Source: Mycetocola zhadangensis
Lineage (GTDB): Bacteria > Actinomycetota > Actinomycetes > Actinomycetales > Microbacteriaceae
DNA: 64,000 nucleotides
Reading direction: 5' to 3'
Assembly: GCF_003668565.1 (NCBI RefSeq)
Contig: NZ_RCWJ01000002.1
Location: forward strand, 1 to 64,000
In this document: positions 8,093-16,662 of the stretch, piece after piece
How positions within the stretch are numbered: the first letter of the stretch is position 1
Layout: every line of letters starts with the position of its first letter
Notes under the pieces: generated by a model
What the model saw: the letters and a program-made list of their open reading frames with translations, nothing else
What the model was told of the DNA's origin: nothing
Databases searched by the model: none
Translations under genes and position numbers: made by a program

Positions 8093-9127
8093 TTAGTAGT
8101 CGAAGTCGTCGACGTTCTCGGAGGTGATCCTCAGGGCAGGGCCGAGCAGGAGCTCCTTGTTCGATTCGTCGAAAGCAACCTCGGGGAGGTCGTCGCTGAC
8201 ATCGTTCGTCGCTTCGAACCCGTTGTCCTCGGCGAGCTGGAGTCCAGCCCACGCGGTGAGGTAGCCAAGCGCCTCAACATCCCAGAGGATCGATGCACTC
8301 GATGATCCGTCTTCGATGTACGGCTTCATGGATTGCGGAGTGCCGAGCCCGACCGTGAAGACCTGGCCGATCTTTCCGGCGTCGGATACCGCCTGTGCCA
8401 CACCTGGCGCCGATGACGTGCACTCGCCGACCAGCCCGGTGAGGTCAGGATGTGCGTTCATCAGGTCTGTGGCCATCGACGTCGCCGCCGCCTGGTCTTC
8501 ACCCGCGTACACAATGTCGACGATTTCGGCATCCGGGTACTTCTCCGCGGTGTACGCCTCCTGTACCTCGATCCAGGAGTTGAGGTTCGCGGCTGTCTCA
8601 CCGCAGGAGACGATGGCGTACTTGCCGGATCCGCCCATGGCCTCAAGGAGCGCATCGGTCAGTCCCTCACCGATGCCCTGGGCCGAGGCCTGGTTGACGA
8701 AGACCTCGCGAACCGAGTTCGGAGCGTCGGTGTCACTCGTTCCGACCTGAATTCCGGCGTCGGCTGCCTCCTGCAGCAGAGGAGCCATCGAGTCGGGGTC
8801 ATTGGGAGCAACAATGAGTGCGTCGACGCCCTGCTGGATGAACGAGCGAACGATGTCGGCCTGGGCGGCCGCGTCTGCGGTCGTTGGCCCCTGGTACAGC
8901 CACTCAATTCCCAGTTCTTCGGCGGCAGCCTTACCCCCGGCATTCATCGCCTCGAAGTAAGGAACACCCTGCAGCTTTGGCACGAACGCGACGGTGACCT
9001 TGTCGTCTCCACCGCCTCCACCTCCTCCGCCGCCGCCCGTGTCATCACGACTTGTGCATGCGGTGGTGGCGAGGGCCGCCGTCAGCGCGAGTGCGCCGAA
9101 CGCGAGTACTTTCTTCCTGATCAACAC
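8093..9127 (-). CDS. rhaS: rhamnose ABC transporter substrate-binding lipoprotein
   Basis: A 344-residue exported sugar-binding protein (Peripla_BP_4 type). The N-terminus MLIRKK plus a hydrophobic run ends in a lipobox-like ATTAC, so it is probably a lipoprotein on the outer membrane face. A ten-glycine linker follows the cysteine before the folded domain starts (KVTVAFVPKLQG). The GTG at 9127 is chosen because it directly precedes the charged signal-peptide start and AGAGG lies upstream. It is the second gene of the operon after the DeoR-type regulator. Homology to rhizobial RhaS and the context support rhamnose. Confidence 0.87.
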   Translation of the reverse strand: MLIRKKVLAFGALALTAALATTACTSRDDTGGGGGGGGGGDDKVTVAFVPKLQGVPYFEAMNAGGKAAAEELGIEWLYQGPTTADAAAQADIVRSFIQQGVDALIVAPNDPDSMAPLLQEAADAGIQVGTSDTDAPNSVREVFVNQASAQGIGEGLTDALLEAMGGSGKYAIVSCGETAANLNSWIEVQEAYTAEKYPDAEIVDIVYAGEDQAAATSMATDLMNAHPDLTGLVGECTSSAPGVAQAVSDAGKIGQVFTVGLGTPQSMKPYIEDGSSSASILWDVEALGYLTAWAGLQLAEDNGFEATNDVSDDLPEVAFDESNKELLLGPALRITSENVDDFDY

Positions 9128-9173
9128 AGTGGTGCCTCTTTCTTCTGTGAACCGGGCAGCATTGCCCTGCTGG

Positions 9174-9194
9174 TCGCGACGCTCCTCGTCGCGA
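9174..9194 (-). other. intercistronic hairpin between deoR-type regulator and rhaS
   Basis: TCGCGACG (9174-9181) and CGTCGCGA (9187-9194) form a perfect 8-bp stem with a 5-base loop in the 97-base gap before rhaS. It could mark an RNA processing point separating regulator and transporter expression. Nothing more is visible in this gap. Confidence 0.45.
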
Positions 9195-9224
9195 GGTGGT
9201 TGGGGTGCGCGAGGCGAGGTCCGG

Positions 9225-10037
9225 TCATGCCGACACCGTCTCGGATAGCTCGTTCCGCACGCGCGATGGCACCGGCACAACGTGGACGTCGACGCCTGAG
9301 CCCTGCCAGGCGTCCGCGAACTCCGTTCCGACGGCGTCGTCCGTGTACAGCGCCGAGATCTGCTCGGGCGGAGCGAACGCGTGAATGCCGAAACCCGACG
9401 CCTTCGCGGCCGTGAACAGGCCGACGATCGAGTCGCATGAGCGGGCGAGTGCCTTTTTCGCCTCGCCCTCCTCGCTCGACAATTCGAGCAGGCCGAGGCT
9501 CCGTGACACACTCGTCGCTCCAAAGAAGCCGACCTTTACGCGCCCCCGACCCTCGAGAACATCGGTGAAAGCGCCGACCACCGATCGTGACGCTCGACGC
9601 AACACTCCGCCGGGAAGGATGACCGTGGCATCCGATCGCTCCATAAGAAAACTTGCGAGGTGGATGCCATTGGTCACGACAACGAGACCGGTGCGGCTGA
9701 TCAACTCGGTTGCGAGGTAGTGCGCCGTCGTTGACGAGTCGATGGCGATGACGTCGCCGTCCTGGACCCGGGTCGCTGCAGCACCGGCGATCGCGCGTTT
9801 CGCTGCGGCGTCGGAACGGAGCCTGCTCTCGAAGGCACCCTCGTCTCGCGGGGTCGAGGCGACCGCTCCCCCTCGAACCCGCCGAAGCAATGATCGCTGC
9901 TCGAGAAGATCCAGGTCTTTACGGACGGTGACCGGTGAGACGCCGAACCGCTCGGCCAGGTCATTCACGGTGACACGCCCCCGCGATGAGAGCTCGTCGA
10001 GGATGACCTCTTCACGTACGAAGTCGTACCGGCTCAT
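9225..10037 (-). CDS. DeoR/GlpR-family regulator of the rhamnose transporter operon
   Basis: A 270-residue sugar-phosphate-responsive repressor. The winged helix-turn-helix occupies about residues 6-57 (RVTVNDLAERFGVSPVTVRKDL). The sugar-isomerase-like DeoR effector domain follows, with VIAIDSSTTAHYLATEL and VVTNGIHLASFL. The ATG at 10037 follows GGGGAA; a longer in-frame reading to 10208 has no family similarity. It is the first gene of the operon with rhaSTPQ, matching the rhizobial rhaR-rhaSTPQ arrangement. A palindrome in its promoter spacer suggests autoregulation. The effector is probably a phosphorylated rhamnose intermediate, by inference. Confidence 0.87.
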   Translation of the reverse strand: MSRYDFVREEVILDELSSRGRVTVNDLAERFGVSPVTVRKDLDLLEQRSLLRRVRGGAVASTPRDEGAFESRLRSDAAAKRAIAGAAATRVQDGDVIAIDSSTTAHYLATELISRTGLVVVTNGIHLASFLMERSDATVILPGGVLRRASRSVVGAFTDVLEGRGRVKVGFFGATSVSRSLGLLELSSEEGEAKKALARSCDSIVGLFTAAKASGFGIHAFAPPEQISALYTDDAVGTEFADAWQGSGVDVHVVPVPSRVRNELSETVSA

Positions 10038-10085
10038 CGTTTTCCCCGTTCGGCGACAGTGACGAACTCTCAGGTTTGCACTCGA

Positions 10086-10115
10086 AAGATAGACGTAAAC
10101 GTCACTTCGCGTCAA
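10086..10115 (-). promoter_or_regulatory. promoter with embedded palindrome for the deoR-rhaSTPQ operon
   Basis: On the minus strand TTGACG (10110-10115) and TATCTT (10086-10091) are 18 bases apart. The spacer contains the perfect palindrome GACGT-AA-ACGTC (10092-10103), which is well placed for repressor binding, most simply by the DeoR-type protein it drives. Confidence 0.6.
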
Positions 10116-10231
10116 GAAACGAAACCAAACTGTTGCTTCACGCTTGCCCGACGGCCCATGACGGTGGGCGTCCCGCGCTGTTCGGGAGCGTGAGCTGTAA
10201 CATTTCATCCCGAAGCGAGGAGCGCGAAATC

Positions 10232-10993
10232 ATGGCTACAACATCGACTGTCGACGCCGAGTCGCGTCGGGAGCGCCTGCTCGAGATCCTCACCACCGAC
10301 GGAATCATCCGTTTGGACGCTGCGGCCGAGCGCCTCGGTGTGTCGGCCATGACCGTGCGGCGCGACCTTGCCGACCTTGAGACCGAGGGGCAGTTGCGCC
10401 GGGTTCGAGGTGGAGCGGTCCCATCACTCAGGCCGCGCTCGTTCGTCGACCGGATGTCGACCGGCGCCGACGCGAAGCTCGTGATCGCGGATAAGGCCCT
10501 CGACCTGATGCCGACGACTGGTGCCGTTGCGTTCGACGCATCGTCGACGGCTGGCACAGTTCTGGCGCGAATGGAGGGCACGCGCGACGAGCTCACTCTC
10601 GCGACAAACTCCTACGAGAACTTTCAGAGCGCACGCCGGGTGGCGGGAACGGCACTGCTTATCGGCGGCGAGGCTGAGGAACGAACGGACAGCTTCGTCG
10701 GACTGCTCGCTTGCCAGGCTGCGGGCTCACTGCACTACTCCCGGTTCTTCACCTCGGCCGGAGCCGTCGACGCCGAGCGTGGCACGAGCGAGGTCACCCT
10801 CGCTGAGACGCAGGTCAAGCTCGCGTTTGTGGACGCGTCTGACGAGACCGTTCTTCTCGTCGATTCGTCCAAGCTGGGCCAGCGTGCCCTGGCCCGCGCG
10901 CTGAACTGGCAGCACGTGAGTCTCATGATCACCGAGCTCGATCCGACCGACAGTCGACTTGACCCGTATCGGGAGCTGGTCGCGCTGGCCTGA
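10232..10993 (+). CDS. second DeoR/GlpR-family regulator
   Basis: A 253-residue DeoR-type protein. The N-terminal helix-turn-helix is IIRLDAAAERLGVSAMTVRR, and the effector domain includes VAFDASSTAGTVLARM and LTLATNSYENF. The ATG at 10232 has GAGGAG about ten bases upstream. It is divergent from the first DeoR-type gene and 82 bases before rhaD, transcribed the same way. It probably controls the catabolic rhaD-rhaB unit. With the LacI-type protein at 438 it makes three local regulators in one rhamnose locus, which is unusual. Division of labour among them is not readable from sequence. Confidence 0.87.
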   Translation: MATTSTVDAESRRERLLEILTTDGIIRLDAAAERLGVSAMTVRRDLADLETEGQLRRVRGGAVPSLRPRSFVDRMSTGADAKLVIADKALDLMPTTGAVAFDASSTAGTVLARMEGTRDELTLATNSYENFQSARRVAGTALLIGGEAEERTDSFVGLLACQAAGSLHYSRFFTSAGAVDAERGTSEVTLAETQVKLAFVDASDETVLLVDSSKLGQRALARALNWQHVSLMITELDPTDSRLDPYRELVALA

Positions 10994-11009
10994 CCGGTCG
11001 CCGGATTTC

Positions 11010-11038
11010 TTGACGGATCCTGTTGCCGGTGTTACTTT
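11010..11038 (+). promoter_or_regulatory. promoter of rhaD-rhaB
   Basis: TTGACG (11010-11015), a 17-base spacer and TACTTT (11033-11038) lie 38 bases before the rhaD start. AACAGGAG provides the ribosome site. Short TTAC/GTAA arms flank the -10 and may be part of an operator. Confidence 0.55.
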
Positions 11039-11075
11039 CTGTAAGAGTTAACACGAACGAACAACAGGAGCGCGC

Positions 11076-13112
11076 ATGACCAACGAGACAGCCGCGGCAC
11101 TGATCGCCCGAAGCAACAGGCTCGGCGCCGACCCGAAGAACACCAACTATGCGGGCGGCAACACGTCAGCCAAGGGCGTCGAGACCGACCCGGTCACCGG
11201 CGAAAACGTCGAACTGCTCTGGGTCAAGGGCTCCGGTGGAGACCTCGGCACGCTGACCGAGAAGGGCCTCGCCGTTCTTCGTCTCGACCGCATGCGCGCG
11301 CTCACAAACGTCTACCCCGGCGTCGACCGCGAAGACGAGATGGTCGCAGCGTTCGACTACACGCTGCACGGCAAGGGTGGTGCTGCCCCGTCGATCGACA
11401 CTGCAATGCACGGCCTCGTAGACGCCGCACACGTCGACCACCTGCACCCCGACTCCGGCATCGCGATCGCCACCGCCGCTGACGGAGAAGAACTCACCAA
11501 GACCATCTTCGGCAACAGGGTTGTCTGGGTTCCGTGGCGTCGCCCCGGCTTCCAGCTCGGCCTCGACATCGCCGAGATCAAGGCGCAGAACCCGGATGCC
11601 ATCGGTTGCATCCTCGGCGGGCACGGCATCACCGCGTGGGGCGACACCAGCGAGGAGTCCGAGAGCAGCTCGCTCTGGATCATCGACACCGCCGCCGAGT
11701 ACATCGCGGCGAACTCGCGCCCCGAGCCATTCGGCCCCGCCCTCGACGGCTACGCCGCACTCCCCGAGGCCGAGCGTCGCACCAAGGCAGCCGCTCTCGC
11801 TCCGACGCTCCGCGGTTTGGCATCCACCGACAAGCCGCAGGTCGGACACTTCACCGACGACGCCGCCGTTCTCGACTTCCTGGCCAGCGCTGAACACCCC
11901 CGCCTCGCCGCACTCGGTACCAGCTGCCCCGACCACTTCCTGCGCACCAAGGTGAAGCCGCTTGTCGTCGATCTGCCGGCATCCGCTTCGGTGGAAGAGA
12001 CGATCGAGCGCCTGCGGGTTCTCCACGAGGAGTATCGCAAGGACTACCAGGCCTACTACGACCGCAACGCGACGGCGGACTCCCCAGCGATTCGCGGCGC
12101 TGACCCACTCATCGTTCTCGTACCGGGCGTCGGCATGTTCAGCTATGGCGCGAACAAGCAGACCGCACGCGTGGCGAGCGAGTTCTATCTCAACGCCATT
12201 CACGTGATGCGCGGGGCCGAGGGGCTCTCGAGCTACGCTCCGATCGACGAGACCGAGAAGTTCCGCATCGAGTACTGGGCCCTCGAAGAGGCCAAGCTGC
12301 AGCGCATGCCGAAGCCGAAGCCCCTCGCGACCCGCGTCGCGCTCGTGACCGGTGCGGCATCCGGAATCGGAAAGGCGATCGCCACCCGCCTGGCCGCCGA
12401 GGGCGCCTGCGTCGTCATCGCAGACCTGTCGCTCGAGAAGGCGGAGGCCGCTGCCGCCGAAATCGGAAACACGGATGTCGCCATCGGCGTCGCCGCTGAC
12501 GTCTCCAGCGAGAAGGCGGTGCAGTCCGCGATCGACGCAGCGGTTCTGGCATTCGGCGGGCTCGATCTCGTTGTGAACAACGCCGGGCTGTCGCTGTCGA
12601 AGTCCCTGCTCGACACCACCGAGGCCGACTGGGACCTGCAGCACAATGTGATGGCCAAGGGCTCGTTCCTCGTGTCGAAGGCTGCGGCCCGCGTGCTCAT
12701 CGACCAGAAGCTCGGCGGCGACATCATCTATATCTCGTCGAAAAACTCGGTCTTCGCCGGCCCGAACAACATCGCATACTCGGCGACCAAGGCAGACCAG
12801 GCGCACCAGGTGCGACTGCTCGCCGCTGAGCTCGGTGAGTACGGCGTGAAGGTCAACGGCATCAACCCTGACGGTGTCGTTCGCGGCTCGGGTATCTTCG
12901 CATCGGGTTGGGGCGCCAACCGTGCCAAAACCTACGGCATCGAAGAAGAGGACCTCGGCAAGTTCTACGCACAGCGCACGATCCTCAAGCGTGAGGTCGT
13001 TCCAGAGAACGTCGCCAACGCGGTGTTCGTGCTCTGCACAAGCGACCTGTCGCACACGACCGGCCTGCACATTCCGGTGGACGCCGGGGTCGCTGCCGCC
13101 TTCCTGCGATGA
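11076..13112 (+). CDS. rhaD: bifunctional rhamnulose-1-phosphate aldolase / short-chain dehydrogenase
   Basis: A 678-residue fusion. Residues 1 to about 400 form a class II aldolase domain with zinc-ligand-like histidines in AAHVDHLHPDSG and LGGHGITAWGD. It cleaves L-rhamnulose-1-phosphate to dihydroxyacetone phosphate and L-lactaldehyde. From about residue 420 a Rossmann short-chain dehydrogenase follows, with TGAASGIG, NNAGLS and the YSATK catalytic pair. This half oxidises lactaldehyde in the Bacillus RhaEW/YuxG homologue. The fused architecture and length match that family. AGGAG precedes the ATG. rhaB follows 34 bases later on the same strand. Confidence 0.93.
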   Translation: MTNETAAALIARSNRLGADPKNTNYAGGNTSAKGVETDPVTGENVELLWVKGSGGDLGTLTEKGLAVLRLDRMRALTNVYPGVDREDEMVAAFDYTLHGKGGAAPSIDTAMHGLVDAAHVDHLHPDSGIAIATAADGEELTKTIFGNRVVWVPWRRPGFQLGLDIAEIKAQNPDAIGCILGGHGITAWGDTSEESESSSLWIIDTAAEYIAANSRPEPFGPALDGYAALPEAERRTKAAALAPTLRGLASTDKPQVGHFTDDAAVLDFLASAEHPRLAALGTSCPDHFLRTKVKPLVVDLPASASVEETIERLRVLHEEYRKDYQAYYDRNATADSPAIRGADPLIVLVPGVGMFSYGANKQTARVASEFYLNAIHVMRGAEGLSSYAPIDETEKFRIEYWALEEAKLQRMPKPKPLATRVALVTGAASGIGKAIATRLAAEGACVVIADLSLEKAEAAAAEIGNTDVAIGVAADVSSEKAVQSAIDAAVLAFGGLDLVVNNAGLSLSKSLLDTTEADWDLQHNVMAKGSFLVSKAAARVLIDQKLGGDIIYISSKNSVFAGPNNIAYSATKADQAHQVRLLAAELGEYGVKVNGINPDGVVRGSGIFASGWGANRAKTYGIEEEDLGKFYAQRTILKREVVPENVANAVFVLCTSDLSHTTGLHIPVDAGVAAAFLR

Positions 13113-13146
13113 GCAACCGCATTTCGAGCAAGGCTGGGGCCACCGC

Positions 13147-14565
13147 GTGACCGGCACGGTTGCGGCCGTCGACCTCGGCGCGACGAGTGGCCGGGTTATG
13201 CTCGGCCACGTCGGACCAAATGAGTTGCGGCTCGAGTTGGTGTCTCGCTTCCCGAACGGGCCCGTCGAGATCGACGGCGGGCTGCACTGGAGCGTGACGG
13301 GCCTGTACGAGTCGGTGTTGGCCGGCCTGACCGAGGCCGCCACTCGCGCCCCGAACCTCGCGAGCATCGGCATCGACTCGTGGGCGGTTGACTACGGCCT
13401 GCTCTCCGGCGGAGAGCTACTCGGTGAGCCGTTCCACTACCGCGACGGCCGCACGGAACGCGGCGTCGCGGCCGCGCACGCGAAAGTTCCATTCGAGGAG
13501 CTCTACGCCCAAAACGGCCTGCAGTTCCTCGCGTTCAATTCGCTCTACCAGTTCGCCGCCGACGGGGACGAACTGAACAGGGCCGATTCGGCTCTGCTCA
13601 TTCCCGACCTGCTGGCCTACTGGCTTACCGGCGCCCGCGTCACCGAGTCCACCAACGCATCGACGACCGGCCTGCTGACTGTCAATGGCGAATGGAACGA
13701 TGCGCTCATGAGCAGGCTTGGCCTGCCCCGCGCATTGTTTGCGCCGCTCGTTTCTCCGGGCACGACGATCGGTACGCTGCTGCCGCCTCTCGCCGAGTTG
13801 ACCGGCCTTTCTTCGCGCGTTCCCGTGACCGCCGTCGGATCGCACGACACGGCATCCGCTGTTGTTGGTATTCCGATGACGACGGGGAACGCAGCGTACA
13901 TTTCGTGCGGCACCTGGGGGCTCGTCGGGCTCGAACTCGATGCGCCTGTGCTCACCAACGCCAGCCGCGAGGCGAACTTCACGAACGAGGGTGGAGTCGA
14001 CGGGCGGGTGCGGTTCCTTCACAACGTGATGGGGCTGTGGCTGCTCAGCGAGTCGGTGCGCACGTGGGAGCGCGAGTCCGGAACCCCCATCGACCTGCCG
14101 GCCCTCCTGAGTCAGGCCGCTGCGGTGACCGGCCCCGTCCCCGTCTTCGACGCGAACGACGCTCGGCTCATGGCACCGGGCGACATGCCCGCGCGCATTG
14201 CCGAACTGCTGCGTGAAACGAACCAGTCAGTTCCGCTTTCGCAGGCTGAGTTCACCAGGTCAATTGTTGAGAGCCTTGCGGATGCTTTCGCTCACGCTGT
14301 CGAGACCGCGTCACGTCTCGCGGGCACGACAGTATCGGTGATCCACATCGTCGGCGGTGGATCGCTCAACACGCTGCTCTGCCAGCTGACCGCGGACCGA
14401 GCCGAACTGCCGGTGCTCGCCGGGCCGGTCGAGGCGACCGCGATCGGCAACGTGCTCGTGCAGGCTCGCGCTGTGGGGCTTCTCGACGGTGATCTGGAAT
14501 CGCTGCGAGCGCTGGTTGCTGCATCCTTCGAGCCAGTGAGGTTCGAACCGCGCTCGCGCTCCTGA
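13147..14565 (+). CDS. rhaB: rhamnulokinase
   Basis: A 472-residue FGGY-family kinase, phosphorylating L-rhamnulose at C1. The N-terminal phosphate loop reads VAAVDLGATSGRVMLG. Substrate and hinge motifs include SIGIDSWAVDYGLL, GSHDTASAVVG and SCGTWGLVGLE, and the C-terminal nucleotide motif is HIVGGGSLNTLLCQLTADR. The GTG at 13147 is the only start that puts the phosphate loop near the N-terminus; an ATG overlapping the rhaD stop is in another frame. It is co-transcribed with rhaD and ends at a bidirectional terminator. Confidence 0.93.
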   Translation: MTGTVAAVDLGATSGRVMLGHVGPNELRLELVSRFPNGPVEIDGGLHWSVTGLYESVLAGLTEAATRAPNLASIGIDSWAVDYGLLSGGELLGEPFHYRDGRTERGVAAAHAKVPFEELYAQNGLQFLAFNSLYQFAADGDELNRADSALLIPDLLAYWLTGARVTESTNASTTGLLTVNGEWNDALMSRLGLPRALFAPLVSPGTTIGTLLPPLAELTGLSSRVPVTAVGSHDTASAVVGIPMTTGNAAYISCGTWGLVGLELDAPVLTNASREANFTNEGGVDGRVRFLHNVMGLWLLSESVRTWERESGTPIDLPALLSQAAAVTGPVPVFDANDARLMAPGDMPARIAELLRETNQSVPLSQAEFTRSIVESLADAFAHAVETASRLAGTTVSVIHIVGGGSLNTLLCQLTADRAELPVLAGPVEATAIGNVLVQARAVGLLDGDLESLRALVAASFEPVRFEPRSRS

Positions 14566-14580
14566 ACGACCACCCCTGCG

Positions 14581-14629
14581 CAACACCCGCTGATCCGCTC
14601 TTCTGCTGGAATGGGTTCAGCGCGTGTTG
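14581..14629. terminator. bidirectional terminator between rhaB and the small membrane gene
   Basis: CAACACCCGCTGA (14581-14593) and TCAGCGCGTGTTG (14617-14629) pair over 13 positions with one mismatch, between convergent genes. Confidence 0.6.
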
Positions 14630-14641
14630 TCGTTTACCACG

Positions 14642-14860
14642 TCAGCCGACGAGTGCGGCGATCGCCGCAATAGCACTGGCCAGCGTGATCACCGCAGCCA
14701 GCACGAAGAGCACCATGTGGACGGTGAGGAACTTTGTCGCTTTACCCGCGGCATCCCGCGCCCTCGGGTCTTTCACAACGCGACGGTAAAGCGGCGGCCA
14801 GACGATGAGGTTGAACACAACGTTGACGGCCAGAAGTGCGATGACGAGCGGCGAGTCCAT
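14642..14860 (-). CDS. small two-helix membrane protein (SCO4848-like)
   Basis: A 72-residue protein with two hydrophobic helices (about residues 4-21 and 46-71). Between them is a basic loop, PLYRRVVKDPRARDAAGKATK. It resembles the SCO4848-type small membrane proteins of actinobacteria, whose function is unknown. The minus-strand TAGGTT lies six bases before the ATG at 14860, which suggests a leaderless transcript. It is divergent from the 2-hydroxyacid dehydrogenase gene and convergent with rhaB. Confidence 0.75.
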   Translation of the reverse strand: MDSPLVIALLAVNVVFNLIVWPPLYRRVVKDPRARDAAGKATKFLTVHMVLFVLAAVITLASAIAAIAALVG

Positions 14861-14930
14861 TCGTCGAACCTAGCAGCGGCGCCACTGTCAACTCCTCGGG
14901 CAGCGGAACGCCCTTCGATAGGGTCGATTC

Positions 14931-15851
14931 ATGACTGATCCACTGCTCGTGAGCGTCCCAGGCAAGACCCTCCGCAAAGCCATCGGTGACATTGATGGCG
15001 TCGAATTCGTCGAGTGGGACTTTTCAGGGCCCGCACCTCGATCCGAGTTCGACATCGTGATCACTCCGTACATGGGCGCTACAGACAAGCTCGGCGTCCT
15101 CGCCGGAGTCACCACAAGGCTCGTCCAAAGTCAGTCCATCGGCTATGACGGCGTCGACGAGGTCCTTCCGCCCGGAAACGTCTTTGCCAATGCCAGCTCG
15201 GTGCACGAAACATCGACGGCCGAACTGACGCTTGCGCTTCTCCTCGCATCACAACGTGGCATCCCCGACTTTGTCCGCGCCGCGGGCGACGGCCGCTGGG
15301 CCCCTGCCCGCTACGAGAGCCTCGCCGACCGCACGGTGCTGCTTCTGGGTTACGGCGGAGTCGGGAAGGCCATCGAAGATCGGCTCGCGCCGTTCGAGGT
15401 GAACCTCGTCCGTGTCGCCACGCGGGCGCGCAGCGACGAACGAGGCCAGATCCATGCAATCAACGAGCTCCCCGAGCTCTTGCCTCAGGCCGACATCGTA
15501 ATCGTCGGGGTTCCACTCACTGCCGACACCACGGATCTCGTCGACGATCAATTTCTCTCCTCAATGCCCGATGGCGCCTTGCTCGTGAATATCGCTCGCG
15601 GAGCCGTTGCGAACACTGACGCGATCCTTCGCCACGCTGAGTCCGGCCGACTGCGGTTCGCTCTCGACGTCACAGACCCGGAACCCCTGCCAGAGGGTCA
15701 CCCGCTGTTCGCCCTGCCGAATGTGCTCATCAGTCCGCACGTCGGCGGTGCCACCACCGCCATGATGCCCAGGATGGCGCGGCTCGCTCGCCGTCAGATT
15801 GAGCGAATGCTTCGGGGCGATGAGCCGGAGAACGTGGTGCTGCGGAGCTAA
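14931..15851 (+). CDS. D-isomer-specific 2-hydroxyacid dehydrogenase
   Basis: A 306-residue NAD-dependent dehydrogenase. The nucleotide-binding motif is VLLLGYGGVGKAI. The catalytic triad is seen as Arg in NIARGAVAN, Glu in DVTDPEPLPEGHP and His in ISPHVGGAT. The enzyme reduces or oxidises a D-2-hydroxyacid or an analogous substrate, which the sequence does not identify. It has no ribosome site; TAGGGT ends six bases before the ATG, pointing to leaderless translation. It stands alone between the rhamnose locus and the fibre locus. Confidence 0.87.
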   Translation: MTDPLLVSVPGKTLRKAIGDIDGVEFVEWDFSGPAPRSEFDIVITPYMGATDKLGVLAGVTTRLVQSQSIGYDGVDEVLPPGNVFANASSVHETSTAELTLALLLASQRGIPDFVRAAGDGRWAPARYESLADRTVLLLGYGGVGKAIEDRLAPFEVNLVRVATRARSDERGQIHAINELPELLPQADIVIVGVPLTADTTDLVDDQFLSSMPDGALLVNIARGAVANTDAILRHAESGRLRFALDVTDPEPLPEGHPLFALPNVLISPHVGGATTAMMPRMARLARRQIERMLRGDEPENVVLRS

Positions 15852-15879
15852 TCTGCACACTAACTTCAGTGAGCAAAAT

Positions 15880-16065
15880 TTCCCTATCGCTGAGCGGGCG
15901 TCTATGCTAACGTCGCTTTTGGGGGATTGCTTTCGTGCCCCGGCGCAAGAAGATGAATTCCTGCGCCAAGGATGGCGCGGATTCATAACTTTGCTTCCGG
16001 GGGGAACATCAGTGGACTATGTCCGTCGATGAGTGCCCGCCAACTGACACTCAAAAGGAACACTG
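15880..16065 (+). promoter_or_regulatory. promoter and structured 5' leader of the fibre locus
   Basis: TTCCCT (15880-15885) and TATGCT (15903-15908) are 17 bases apart. The inferred leader of about 150 bases is long for this genome and can fold. GGCGCA (15942-15947) pairs with TGCGCC (15962-15967), and a CCCCGG near 15938 can pair with CCGGGG near 15997. AAAGGAA precedes the ATG at 16066. No known riboswitch class is recognised. Confidence 0.45.
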
Positions 16066-16653
16066 ATGAAGAAAATCACTAAAGGAACTATTGCTGCAGG
16101 CGCTGCCGTCGCACTCCTGCTCGGCACCGGCGGATCTCTCGCCTACTGGAACAGCACCGTAGACGTGGGAACTCCTGCTGTCATCTCCGCAGGTAACCTT
16201 GCTCTCACGCAGACCGCTGCACCCGCCTGGACGATCGTGCACACCAGCGGCACATCGACCCCCGTCGCCGACATCGCCGCGGTTCGCGTCGTTCCCGGCG
16301 ACCGCCTCGTCTTCAGCGCTGACTACTCGATCGCAGCTCAGGGCCAGAACCTCGAGTTCACCGCAACCGTCGCTCCCGGATCAATCACCCCGGTCGATGC
16401 GGCTGACCCCGCAGACGTGGCGCTTGCTGGCGACCTCGCTCAGACGGCCGCGTTCACCATCAACGGTGTCGCCGGCCCCACCGCGACGATCGCGCACAAC
16501 AGCAACACCGCAGGCACATACGCCGTCACGATCGATGTTGACCTCAACTGGGCATTCGCTGGCGCTCCTGCAGATGACAACGCCTCGAAGACCGGACAGG
16601 TTAACCTCTCCCAGTTCGCAGTTGCCGTAACCCAGGTCGACGGCAGCCTCTGA
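16066..16653 (+). CDS. TasA-like exported protein with alternate (SipW-type) signal, RER_14450 family
   Basis: A 195-residue secreted protein. Residues 1-27 form the alternate signal peptide, with MKKITKGTIAAGAA, a hydrophobic core and GGSLAYWN. This AYW-type site is the hallmark of proteins cleaved by dedicated ER-type signal peptidases. The mature part is Ala/Thr/Asp-rich and predicted beta-sandwich, with the VRVVPGDRL segment shared by TasA/camelysin-like proteins. It has no cysteine. It is the first gene of a five-gene locus ending with such a peptidase, and is followed by a strong stem-loop, so it is probably the most abundant product, that is, the major fibre subunit. That role is inferred. 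Confidence 0.87.
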   Translation: MKKITKGTIAAGAAVALLLGTGGSLAYWNSTVDVGTPAVISAGNLALTQTAAPAWTIVHTSGTSTPVADIAAVRVVPGDRLVFSADYSIAAQGQNLEFTATVAPGSITPVDAADPADVALAGDLAQTAAFTINGVAGPTATIAHNSNTAGTYAVTIDVDLNWAFAGAPADDNASKTGQVNLSQFAVAVTQVDGSL

Positions 16654-16662
16654 TAGTGGCTC

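Noticed and set aside
11166-13373. Very long open frame antisense to rhaD (735 codons)
   Set aside because: It exactly mirrors the rhaD/rhaB coding frame in high-GC DNA, has no recognisable domain and a composition typical of reverse-frame reading.
15903-16065. c-di-GMP or other known riboswitch in the fibre leader
   Set aside because: No conserved core of a class I or II c-di-GMP switch or other familiar riboswitch can be read in the sequence.
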